From: Candidatus Woesearchaeota archaeon
GTDB lineage: Archaea > Nanobdellota > Nanobdellia > Woesearchaeales > UBA10216
Direction of reading: 5' to 3'
NCBI GenBank assembly: GCA_013331515.1
Contig: DUGG01000033.1
Location: 3,365-19,912, forward strand
Length of the DNA stretch: 16,548 nucleotides
A program made the position numbers and the translations under genes. The notes below the pieces were generated by a model. It saw nothing but the letters and a program-made list of their open reading frames with translations, searched no databases and was not told where the DNA came from. This document shows positions 1-6,059 of this stretch, piece after piece (position 1 is the first letter of the stretch; every line of letters starts with the position of its first letter).

Positions 1-200
1 ATGTCGCCTTTCTTGTCGATGAAGTACAGGTATCCTTTCTCCTTCTTGACGCCTACCTTGGCAACGACTTCCTGCTTCTGCTTTCCTTTCTTCTTGCCGC
101 CCCTGACCATCTTGGCCCTGGCTATGTTGCCCTTCTTATCCACGAAGTAAAGGTAGCCGTTCTGCTTCTTTACACCTGCTTTTGCAACTTTCTGTGCCAT
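1..200 (-). CDS. Lysine-rich repeat protein, C-terminus cut by window edge
   Basis: Read from the ATG at 198-200 on the minus strand, the frame is open for 66 codons to the window edge, so the C-terminus is missing. The protein is very basic and contains two copies of a repeat about 41 residues apart (residues 5-26 and 46-66). Each copy has the pattern VAKxGVKK-x-x-GYLYF-x-DKKG, and the two are joined by a stretch rich in lysine and glycine (VRGGKKKGKQKQ). No signal peptide or membrane segment is visible. The high charge and repeated aromatic GYLYF core suggest a small nucleic-acid-binding or chromatin-like protein, but that is inference. I have a general recollection of similar lysine-rich repeat proteins in DPANN archaea and cannot name a family. 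A TATA-like element lies about 90 bp upstream. Confidence 0.7.
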   Translation of the reverse strand, partial: MAQKVAKAGVKKQNGYLYFVDKKGNIARAKMVRGGKKKGKQKQEVVAKVGVKKEKGYLYFIDKKGD

Positions 201-290
201 CCCGTGCACCCCCGTTTTGTTTTTTCTCTTTCGCGTTTAGCGCGGTTTCTCCTTCTTTTCCGAGGAGAAAAATTCTCACTGCGCACGCTT

Positions 291-300
291 CTATTTAAAT
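291..300 (-). promoter_or_regulatory. TATA-like box for the lysine-rich repeat gene
   Basis: On the minus strand this reads ATTTAAATAG, a good archaeal TATA-box match. Transcription would start near 270, leaving a 5' leader of about 70 nt before the ATG at 200. A GGAGAA-type purine stretch on the plus strand and the weak hairpin inside the leader (246-270) may be chance. The rest of 201-374 holds no gene that I can support. Confidence 0.45.
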
Positions 301-374
301 CTTGCTATTTTGGCGACGGAGAATGAAAAATCCAGCCACGGCAGCGTTGCGGGCGTGGAACTTGATGCAGACTG

Positions 375-872
375 TCATTTCCTTGTAAAAATCTCATCTG
401 CGGCGACAAGGTATTCCTTCACCCGCTGGAGCACCCCCTGCAGGAGGAACTTCTCTATTTTCTCGGCAAATATCTCTGACATGCTCAGGAATTCGGATAC
501 CCGGTATCTGCTCTTGACTTTCTCAACAAGCATGAGGTTCCTGAGCCGCTTGAGCTGCCGCCTTATGTTTGATGGCGCGATTCCCTGCATAGCGAGCTTG
601 TGCAGCTTCCTGTTGCTGACAATCCTTGCCTCTATGTCTTCCACGTTCAGGAGCTGCTTTCTTTTCCTGCCCTTCAAAAGCACATGCAGCACGTCAACGA
701 CAACGTCCCTTGAGTCGCCAGGCTGGAGCACTCCAAGGCTGAGGCAGAGCTTCTTGACAAGCTCCCTTTCCTTTTTCGTCTGCGGCTTCTCGTATTTCCT
801 CAGGGTCAACTCAAGCAGGGGTGTCTCGCTGGAAACCTTCCTCCCGGTTGGACCCTCTTTTTCCCCTTTCAT
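375..872 (-). CDS. Predicted winged-helix DNA-binding protein
   Basis: This is a 165-residue basic protein, mostly helical, that I cannot assign to a named family. After a charged N-terminus (residues 1-40) comes a compact region with predicted helices at about 55-68 and 76-83. A third helix at about 98-113 (GIAPSNIRRQLKRLRNL) looks like a recognition helix. It is followed by a short LVEKVKSRYRV strand pair typical of the wing in winged helix-turn-helix domains. A C-terminal amphipathic helix (about 128-158) could mediate dimerisation. The ATG at 870-872 is the only good start, because the nearby ATG at 877-879 is out of frame. The opposite strand has a longer ORF, but it is serine/phenylalanine-rich and looks like a shadow. 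A role as a transcriptional regulator is inferred from the fold pattern only. Confidence 0.6.
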   Translation of the reverse strand: MKGEKEGPTGRKVSSETPLLELTLRKYEKPQTKKERELVKKLCLSLGVLQPGDSRDVVVDVLHVLLKGRKRKQLLNVEDIEARIVSNRKLHKLAMQGIAPSNIRRQLKRLRNLMLVEKVKSRYRVSEFLSMSEIFAEKIEKFLLQGVLQRVKEYLVAADEIFTRK

Positions 873-902
873 TCAACATCCAGCCCCAAACGCCAAAAAA
901 CA

Positions 903-937
903 GCTAATTAAAACTTTTAATAATTGAGTTTAAATAG
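903..937 (-). promoter_or_regulatory. AT-rich promoter region of the winged-helix gene
   Basis: This stretch between the divergent genes contains TTTAATTA-like and CTATTTAAAC elements in minus-strand orientation, 30-65 bp upstream of the ATG at 872. One of them is probably the TATA box. TTTAAA is palindromic, so the direction is not certain from sequence alone. Confidence 0.35.
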
Positions 938-965
938 TTTTCTGAAGCCAGGCCAGCTCCGGTAA

Positions 966-976
966 ATTTTATATAT
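966..976 (+). promoter_or_regulatory. TATA box for deoxyhypusine synthase
   Basis: TTTTATATATG is centred about 27 bases upstream of the ATG at 998. That spacing predicts a transcript that starts at or very near the start codon (leaderless), which agrees with the absence of a Shine-Dalgarno site. Confidence 0.65.
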
Positions 977-997
977 GGCCGCAAACACCGCACCGCT

Positions 998-1957
998 ATG
1001 GGTCATGATTGGAACGCAGGTGATTTCCCGGCAATAAAGGACATACGGCTTTCAATGGACATCAGCGTCAGGGAGCTTGTCAGCCAGTTTTGCAACACCG
1101 GCTTCCAGACGCACAACATCTGGGTTGCCTCTACCATACTCTCCGACATGGCAAGGGAGAACGCAACCATCTTCCTGAGCTTCACCTCAAACATCTCGGC
1201 ATCTGGCGTGAGGGGAGTGATAATAGACCTTGCCAGGAGAAAGAAGGTGCACGCCATTGTCGTAAGCAGCGGTGCGCTTGATGAGGACATAGCAAGGGCG
1301 AAGATGCCTTACCTCCAGGGCTCGTTCGATGCCGACGACGCCAGTCTGGGCAGGAGTGGCATCAACAGGATGGGAAGCATTTTCGTGCCGAACGAGTGCT
1401 ATGGCTATCTTGAGGAGAAAATCACCGAAGTCCTGGGCAAAATCTGCAGTGACAATGGGGAAAGGGAATTTTCAGCGACAGAGATAATAAGGCAGATAGG
1501 GCTGAATCTTGACACGGAGGACTCCTTTGTTTACCAGGCCGCCCGGAATGGCATACCAATCTTTTGCCCGGGCATAAGCGATGGCGCTGTCGGACTCCAG
1601 CTTGCATTCTTCCAGCAAACGCATCCGGGTTTCAAGGTCAACGAGCTCAAAAGCGCAATAGAGGCTATTGATTTTGCAATGACATCAAAGAAAAAAGGCA
1701 AGGTCGGCGCGATAATCCTCGGCGGAGGGATAGCAAAGCACCATGCGATAATCTCCAACCTGCTTGGAGGCGGCCTTGACTACGCAATTTACGTCAACAG
1801 CAGCTCGCCGTACCACGGTTCTCTCTCTGGTGCAACAACAAGCGAGGCAAAATCATGGGGAAAGGTAGGTGAGAAAGCGAGGGACGTCACGATATTTGGC
1901 GATGCCGCGGTGGTTTTCCCGCTGCTTGTGGCTTCAAGCGATTGTTTTCTTGAATGA
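998..1957 (+). CDS. dys: Deoxyhypusine synthase
   Basis: The 319-residue protein matches deoxyhypusine synthase in length and motifs. The enzyme uses NAD to transfer the aminobutyl group of spermidine to one lysine of translation factor aIF5A, the first step of hypusine formation, in the cytoplasm. The segment GGGIAKHH (residues 242-249) carries the catalytic lysine, here Lys247, that forms the enzyme-imine intermediate. It is followed by the family-typical GSLSGATTSEAKSWGK (274-289). PGISDGAVGLQ (191-201) and the N-terminal serine/glycine segment TSNISASG (63-70) fit the NAD and spermidine site. The start is set by a TATA box about 27 bp upstream. Next downstream are speD and agmatinase, so the gene sits in a polyamine-hypusine neighbourhood. 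The aIF5A substrate gene is not in the window. Confidence 0.95.
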   Translation: MGHDWNAGDFPAIKDIRLSMDISVRELVSQFCNTGFQTHNIWVASTILSDMARENATIFLSFTSNISASGVRGVIIDLARRKKVHAIVVSSGALDEDIARAKMPYLQGSFDADDASLGRSGINRMGSIFVPNECYGYLEEKITEVLGKICSDNGEREFSATEIIRQIGLNLDTEDSFVYQAARNGIPIFCPGISDGAVGLQLAFFQQTHPGFKVNELKSAIEAIDFAMTSKKKGKVGAIILGGGIAKHHAIISNLLGGGLDYAIYVNSSSPYHGSLSGATTSEAKSWGKVGEKARDVTIFGDAAVVFPLLVASSDCFLE

Positions 1958-1979
1958 TGATGGAATGCGGCCGCGAAAA

Positions 1980-2012
1980 ATTATTTTTGCATGATTTTTA
2001 TCAAAACTTTTT
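1980..2012 (+). terminator. Probable T-rich archaeal terminator after dys
   Basis: Three runs of five T residues (1984-1988, 1995-1999, 2008-2012) lie 25-55 bases after the dys stop codon. Archaeal termination usually needs only such T runs. No convincing hairpin is present. Confidence 0.5.
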
Positions 2013-2046
2013 AAAAAAAATTCAGTGATGGTTCAGAAAATAGTTA

Positions 2047-2059
2047 AGTTTAAATATAA
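2047..2059 (+). promoter_or_regulatory. TATA box for the leader ORF and speD
   Basis: The sequence AGTTTAAATATAA is a strong TATA-box match. Initiation near 2080 would give a leader of about 145 nt before the speD ATG at 2225, unusually long next to the leaderless neighbours. That leader contains the 37-codon ORF at 2110-2223. Confidence 0.55.
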
Positions 2060-2109
2060 GCGTCAACAATATTGAAACATCAAAAAGGTGCGTAGAAAGA
2101 TTGGTGTGC

Positions 2110-2223
2110 ATGTTACAGCAAAAAATAATCAGGAATACTGATTTGTACGGAAAATTCTGGACGGCGGATAGCATGGGTAGCTTGCGCTTTATTCTCAATA
2201 AAAACGAGGTGACAGGGCAGTAA
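2110..2223 (+). CDS. Small leader ORF (37 aa) directly upstream of speD
   Basis: ATG at 2110-2112 opens a 37-codon frame that ends with TAA at 2221-2223, one base before the speD ATG. The predicted peptide (starting MLQQKIIRNTDLYG) resembles nothing I recognise and has no signal or membrane segment. A GGTG lies 3 bases upstream and an AAGGTG about 20 bases upstream, so its own ribosome binding site is weak. The last part of the ORF contains GAGGTGA (2206-2212), which could serve speD. The near-touching arrangement suggests translational coupling or a regulatory upstream ORF. It could also be a chance frame in a long leader. Confidence 0.4.
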   Translation: MLQQKIIRNTDLYGKFWTADSMGSLRFILNKNEVTGQ

Positions 2224-2224
2224 A

Positions 2225-2659
2225 ATGTTCGGACCACACTTGACATTGGATCTTTACGGATGCGACAAGGGTAAGCTTGATGACTATGAATTTGTGCACA
2301 GCATCCTGGACGAGATGCCGGAAATGCTTGGGATGCACAAATTCTCGGCACCTCAGCTCACGAAGATTCCTGCCCAGCAGGAATCATTTGACAAGGGGGG
2401 CCTTACTGGTTTTGTCATACTGGTTGAGAGCCACCTTTCCATTCACACCTTCCCGGCTGACGGCTTCACGTCATTTGACATATTCTCGTGCAAGTACTTC
2501 AGCGAGGACAGCGCGGTAAAGTATCTCATGGACAAGCTCGGGGCCCAAAAGGTTGAGGTCAACCGGCTTGAGCGTGGAAGGGAGTTCGTGAAGCACTACC
2601 CGCGCAATGTGCGGAAGGCATCCGTCATTGCCAAGAAAGAACGCGCGATGTACGCCTGA
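2225..2659 (+). CDS. speD: SpeD-family pyruvoyl decarboxylase (AdoMet or arginine decarboxylase)
   Basis: The 144-residue proenzyme belongs to the class 1B S-adenosylmethionine decarboxylase family. These proteins cleave themselves to make a pyruvoyl cofactor. The motif ESHLSIHT (residues 68-75) holds the cleavage site between Glu68 and Ser69. His74 and Cys89 (DIFSC) match the processing and proton-donor residues. LDLYGCD (8-14) is the usual N-terminal signature. Directly after the processing motif the protein has FPAD (76-79), where bacterial AdoMet decarboxylases commonly have Trp-Pro-Glu, so its substrate is not certain. Agmatinase follows after 43 bp. If SpeD decarboxylates arginine, the two genes make putrescine; if AdoMet, it supplies the aminopropyl donor for spermidine. 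The family call is firm, the substrate is open. Confidence 0.92.
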   Translation: MFGPHLTLDLYGCDKGKLDDYEFVHSILDEMPEMLGMHKFSAPQLTKIPAQQESFDKGGLTGFVILVESHLSIHTFPADGFTSFDIFSCKYFSEDSAVKYLMDKLGAQKVEVNRLERGREFVKHYPRNVRKASVIAKKERAMYA

Positions 2660-2670
2660 TTCAGGCAAAA

Positions 2671-2680
2671 ATTTTTAATG
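2671..2680 (+). promoter_or_regulatory. TATA-like element upstream of agmatinase
   Basis: ATTTTTAATG is centred about 27 bases before the ATG at 2703, compatible with a leaderless transcript. The T run may also end part of the speD transcripts. Co-transcription with speD across the 43-bp gap is equally possible. Confidence 0.4.
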
Positions 2681-2702
2681 ATGCATCCATCGCTTGCCTG
2701 CC

Positions 2703-3593
2703 ATGGCAGTGAAAAATCCCCATTTTTACTTTCCATTTAATTTTGGTGCCATGCCGCATGAGCTGGCGGGTTATGGCGCCTCAATGGTGGCAATCCTCCC
2801 TGTTCCGTACGATGCGACGACCACTTACCGGCCTGGCGCCAGGAATGGCCCCGCAGCGATAATAGACGCGTCCAGACACCTTGAGTTCTACGACGAGGAA
2901 ACCGGCAGGAACTTTTCCGGCATTGGCATTTGCACCCTTGATGAGCTGGAAGTGGTGGATGACTCTGAGAAAATGGCTGGGAGGGTTTACGATGCGGTCA
3001 AAACCCTGCTCGACGATGGCAAGAAGGTTGTCATGCTCGGCGGGGAGCATTCCATAAGCAGCGGCTCGGTCAGGGCTCATGCTGAGTTGCATCCCGGCCT
3101 GACCGTGCTTCACTTGGATGCGCATGCTGACATGAGGGATGAATTTGGGGGCAACAGATTCAACCATGGCTGCGTGGCAAGGCGTATCTCTGAACTGTGC
3201 CCGGTCGTCTCTGTTGGCGTTAGGAGCATTGCAGAGGAGGAAGCCGGACACATCAAAAGCAGCAACGGCAGGATAAAATTGTTCTCCGCAAGGGAAATCC
3301 ATGATAACCCGGGATGGGTTGATGAAGTGGTGAAATCGCTCGGCAGGAATGTTTACGTGACGATTGACCTTGACGCCTTTGACATATCGGTAATGCCTTC
3401 TGTGGGAACGCCGCAGCCGGGAGGGCTGCACTGGTACCAGGTGCTCTCCCTGATGGAGCGGCTGGCGGCAGAGAAGTGCGTTGTCGGGTTTGACGTCACG
3501 GAGCTTATGCCAATACCTGGCCTGCACGCCCCGGACTTTCTCGCTGCAAAGCTGGTCTACAAGCTCATTGGCTACTTCTTCTCCAGGCAATAG
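2703..3593 (+). CDS. speB: Agmatinase (ureohydrolase family)
   Basis: The 296-residue protein belongs to the arginase/agmatinase family, binuclear manganese hydrolases. Agmatinase converts agmatine to putrescine and urea. The metal-binding motifs are all present: GGEH (His116), DAHAD (Asp139, His141, Asp143), and TIDLDAFD (Asp222, Asp224). NHGC near residues 155-157 and the closing DVTELMP motif also match the family. The frame is open from a TTG at 2694, but the ATG at 2703 fits the TATA spacing and is preferred. The neighbours speD and deoxyhypusine synthase support a polyamine role over arginase or formiminoglutamase. Its last 22 bases overlap the end of the convergent DUF2156 gene. Confidence 0.92.
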   Translation: MAVKNPHFYFPFNFGAMPHELAGYGASMVAILPVPYDATTTYRPGARNGPAAIIDASRHLEFYDEETGRNFSGIGICTLDELEVVDDSEKMAGRVYDAVKTLLDDGKKVVMLGGEHSISSGSVRAHAELHPGLTVLHLDAHADMRDEFGGNRFNHGCVARRISELCPVVSVGVRSIAEEEAGHIKSSNGRIKLFSAREIHDNPGWVDEVVKSLGRNVYVTIDLDAFDISVMPSVGTPQPGGLHWYQVLSLMERLAAEKCVVGFDVTELMPIPGLHAPDFLAAKLVYKLIGYFFSRQ

Positions 3594-4498
3594 CTCACAA
3601 CCAGCCGCGCAGGGTGGTACGAAAGCTTGACCCGCTTTAGGTATTCAACTCCAAAATCGTCCTGCGCGTTCAGGAACTCGCAGCCAAGGCCTGCCCAGAA
3701 TCTTGCAAATTCCCTGAAAATGAACTGTGCTGCGCCCTTGATTGCAGGGTGTGTTTTCTCAACTATGTTGCTTACCACTCCATCTCTGAGGAGCTCCCCA
3801 ATGCTATAGCCGACAACCCTTCCGTCGACCTTAAGCACTATCCCCCTTACGTCAAGCGCTTCTGAGAGCTTCAGCAGCGTTCTGGCAGTCTCTGTCTCAG
3901 ATTCCAGCTCATGGCCGTATGAGCCGTCGTTAACCTCTGTTTTCCCTGAGTTCCACAGCTCGGTGAGCTGAAGGCAGTCGCTCAGGTGGCTTGAGGAATC
4001 AAATTCCTCAATGCGGAGGTTGTAGTTTTTCATGAAGAAACTGGCCTTATTGCGCTTGGAATCAAACTCCTTCCCCTTCAGCACAATCAGGCTGCGGGTT
4101 TCGTAGACATAGTCCTGTGTCCAGTAGCCAAGCGACGCCCCGGTTTTACCGGCAACCTCGTCATATTCAGCTTTCAGGCATTGGGGCAGGTAAATTACGG
4201 CAGGCTTTGCCGTTGCTCCGGCAGATTTGTTCAGCTCATCCACTATCTTGAAGCATTCAACAATGGTTTCAGCAAGCTTCTCCCCGCCGACAGGAGGCCC
4301 CCAGACCACGTAGCGCCCCTTGTCGTAGCCAAACACGCACAGGTTGCCGTTGATAACGGTCCACGTGTGCCTCAAAGGCCCTGCCCATATGCGGCGCATC
4401 GTGAATGTCGTGTCGGCAAGGGGCTCTTTTACCTGCGCAAAGGTCTTGTTGAACAGCTCCTTGTCAGCAAGTGCGATTTCCCTAAGTTCATTCTGCAT
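3572..4498 (-). CDS. DUF2156 / GNAT-like acyl- or aminoacyltransferase-type protein, paralog A
   Basis: The 308-residue protein matches the DUF2156 group (phosphatidylglycerol lysyltransferase C-terminal domain-like), built from two GNAT-like halves. The clearest marks are KRNKASFFMKNY (residues 148-159) and the C-terminal NAQDDFGVEYLKRVKLSYHP (277-296), typical of the second half of this domain. No membrane segments are seen, so it is not a full MprF-type flippase-synthase; it is probably cytoplasmic or peripheral. Known relatives transfer aminoacyl groups from tRNA, but the substrate here is unknown. A TTG at 4510 extends the frame, yet the ATG at 4498 lies about 29 bp from a TATA box and is preferred. 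It is divergent from a second member of the same fold at 4596. Confidence 0.75.
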   Translation of the reverse strand: MQNELREIALADKELFNKTFAQVKEPLADTTFTMRRIWAGPLRHTWTVINGNLCVFGYDKGRYVVWGPPVGGEKLAETIVECFKIVDELNKSAGATAKPAVIYLPQCLKAEYDEVAGKTGASLGYWTQDYVYETRSLIVLKGKEFDSKRNKASFFMKNYNLRIEEFDSSSHLSDCLQLTELWNSGKTEVNDGSYGHELESETETARTLLKLSEALDVRGIVLKVDGRVVGYSIGELLRDGVVSNIVEKTHPAIKGAAQFIFREFARFWAGLGCEFLNAQDDFGVEYLKRVKLSYHPARLVVSYCLEKK

Positions 4499-4522
4499 TG
4501 CCGTTAACAACCATTACCGCTG

Positions 4523-4531
4523 TTTATAATT
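4523..4531 (-). promoter_or_regulatory. TATA box for DUF2156 paralog A
   Basis: On the minus strand this reads ATTATAAAC, centred about 29 bases upstream of the ATG at 4498, so the transcript is probably leaderless. It forms one half of a divergent promoter region with the element at 4555-4566. Confidence 0.6.
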
Positions 4532-4554
4532 TTTTTCAGCAAAAAAAATTGGTA

Positions 4555-4566
4555 AAAATTAAATAC
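4555..4566 (+). promoter_or_regulatory. TATA box for DUF2156 paralog B and SET operon
   Basis: AAAATTAAATAC lies 30-40 bases upstream of the ATG at 4596. Initiation would fall a few bases before that ATG, which favours it over the in-frame TTG at 4572. Confidence 0.5.
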
Positions 4567-4595
4567 CGGCCTTGCAAAAGAAACCAATCACGCAT

Positions 4596-5534
4596 ATGGA
4601 ATTAGTGATGGAACCGGAAAAATCCGGCGGAGAAATAAGAAGGTGCATTAGTGAATTCGGGCATGCTCCGGAGCACAATTACTCCTATTTCCTGACCACC
4701 GCTGAATTTGGCGCAAAGGGCATTTTTCTCAAGTCAAGTGAGGGCTACGGTGTATTTGCGACTTACAGTGAGAAGGCATCTGAGGTCACGATGATATCCG
4801 AGGCGCTCGCCCCCAGGGAAAAGCAGGTGGAAGTGCTGCAGGAGGCGCTGGATACCTGCTTTGGGAAGCTGGACGTGAGGAAATTTGTTGTTGAACAGGA
4901 TGAAGCGCTGAGACTGCAAACACGGAAGGAGTTTGCTGCCAACGGCTACAGGGCGCTGACGCCCAGGTATTCTCTCTACTGGCCGGTGTTTGACATGGGA
5001 AAATGGGACGGCAGCGAAATGGGCGGTGAGCAGTGGAAGAAATTGAGGAACATAAGGAACAGGTTCTACGCAGGCCACAGCGTTGAGGTTGTTGACAGCA
5101 GCGGGCTTGACAAGGAAAGACTGAAAGGCATTGTGAACGATTGGGTCGTGCGCAGAAAGCTGCTTGGGCTCGGCTCTGACAGGAAGGACTCCAACCTTGC
5201 CTACTACGAAAGATACCTTAAGATGATTGACCTGGGCTTTGAGGATTCCAGGTTTGCAAAAACCCTGGTCGTGGATGGCGAACCCTGCACCATAACTGCC
5301 GGCTGGGAAATACCCAACTCAGAGGGCGCGTACTATTCTGCAATCGGCATAAGCAACTACGGCTTTGAAGGCCTTGGCGAGATTGCAAACCTTGACGACC
5401 TTAACCGGCTGAAGGAAAACGGCTACGGCCTTGTTGACTTCGGGGGGAGCCCGATGCCGCTCCTGAAATTCAAACTCAAGTTCAAGCCGCAGTTTGTATA
5501 TGTTACGCACACTTACGCAATTGAAAAACGGTAA
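4596..5534 (+). CDS. DUF2156 / GNAT-like acyl- or aminoacyltransferase-type protein, paralog B
   Basis: The 312-residue protein has the same size and layout as the divergent neighbour. A first half (about 1-130) ends in a strand-rich RYSLYWPVFDM. A second half starts with WKKLRNIRNRFYAGHSVEVVD (about 147-167), which aligns with the KRNKASFFMKNY region of paralog A. The C-terminal DFGGSPMPLLKFKLKFKP (281-298) resembles the end of DUF2156/FemAB-like acyltransferase domains. There are no membrane helices. Overall identity to paralog A looks low, so the duplication is old or the two were acquired separately. It is followed after 15 bp by the SET-domain gene and is very likely co-transcribed with it. 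The substrate is unknown. Confidence 0.65.
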   Translation: MELVMEPEKSGGEIRRCISEFGHAPEHNYSYFLTTAEFGAKGIFLKSSEGYGVFATYSEKASEVTMISEALAPREKQVEVLQEALDTCFGKLDVRKFVVEQDEALRLQTRKEFAANGYRALTPRYSLYWPVFDMGKWDGSEMGGEQWKKLRNIRNRFYAGHSVEVVDSSGLDKERLKGIVNDWVVRRKLLGLGSDRKDSNLAYYERYLKMIDLGFEDSRFAKTLVVDGEPCTITAGWEIPNSEGAYYSAIGISNYGFEGLGEIANLDDLNRLKENGYGLVDFGGSPMPLLKFKLKFKPQFVYVTHTYAIEKR

Positions 5535-5540
5535 AAAAAA

Positions 5541-5547
5541 GGAGGTT
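5541..5547 (+). promoter_or_regulatory. Strong Shine-Dalgarno site of the SET gene
   Basis: GGAGGTT is a near-perfect anti-16S match. It lies 2 bases from the ATG at 5550 and 5 bases from the ATG at 5553, so the second ATG has the better spacing. It shows that genes internal to an operon here use SD-led initiation, in contrast to the leaderless first genes. Confidence 0.7.
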
Positions 5548-5552
5548 CCATG

Positions 5553-6059
5553 ATGTCAGAGCTTGTTGTTGTGCGAGATTCCGGCATTCATGGGAAAGGG
5601 GGTTATGCCGCATCAGACATCCCCTCAGGCACCCGCGTCATAGAATACGTTGGCGAGATTATTTCACGTGAGGAGGGAGACCGCAGGTTCAATGCGCAGC
5701 TTGAACAGGGCAGGATTACCGGCTCAGGCATGGTGTATGTTTTTGAGATGGACGAAACTCATGACCTTGATGGCAACGTTGACAACAACCCCGCCCGTTT
5801 CATCAACCACTCCTGCTCGCCCAACTGCAAGGTTGAGATTACTGAAAGGCACATATGGATTATTGCAGCCAGGGACATAAAGAAAGGCGAAGAGCTGTCA
5901 TTTAACTACGGCTACGATGACCTTCTTAATTACAGGGACCACCCCTGCCGGTGCGGGAGCCCAAGATGCGTCGGGTACATCCTTGATGAGAGCATCTGGC
6001 CAAGGATACAGCAGCTTCCTACCCCTTCACCAGAAATATCTCCACATTCTGCCCCTTAA
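5553..6059 (+). CDS. SET-domain protein lysine methyltransferase with post-SET zinc motif
   Basis: The 168-residue protein is a complete stand-alone SET domain. It has GIHGKGGYA (residues 11-19), EYVGE (31-35), the AdoMet-binding RFINHSCSPNC (82-92), and the catalytic-site strand GEELSFNYGYD (112-122). A post-SET motif CRCGSPRCVG (132-141) follows. Cys88, Cys132, Cys134 and Cys139 would bind the zinc ion. The enzyme would use AdoMet to methylate lysines of a protein substrate. Possible targets are small basic chromatin or ribosomal proteins, which is inference. SET genes are patchy in archaea and often look transferred. It lies 15-18 bp after DUF2156 paralog B, and its last 41 bases overlap the end of ileS on the other strand. 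The proline/serine-rich tail (after residue 155) is the overlapping part. Confidence 0.9.
   Translation: MSELVVVRDSGIHGKGGYAASDIPSGTRVIEYVGEIISREEGDRRFNAQLEQGRITGSGMVYVFEMDETHDLDGNVDNNPARFINHSCSPNCKVEITERHIWIIAARDIKKGEELSFNYGYDDLLNYRDHPCRCGSPRCVGYILDESIWPRIQQLPTPSPEISPHSAP

Noticed and set aside
246..270. TTTCTCC ... GGAGAAA inverted repeat in the leader of the first gene
   Set aside because: A 7-bp stem with an 11-base loop in a C/T-rich leader can occur by chance, and no known riboswitch or attenuator pattern is seen.
310..927. 205-codon plus-strand ORF opposite the winged-helix gene
   Set aside because: The product is rich in serine, phenylalanine and leucine with no family motif, and the minus-strand frame gives a sensible charged, helical protein. 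It is the usual antisense shadow of a G/C-rich third-position gene.
2781..3590. 269-codon minus-strand ORF opposite agmatinase
   Set aside because: Agmatinase on the plus strand has every metal-binding motif. The antisense product is arginine/histidine-rich and motif-free.
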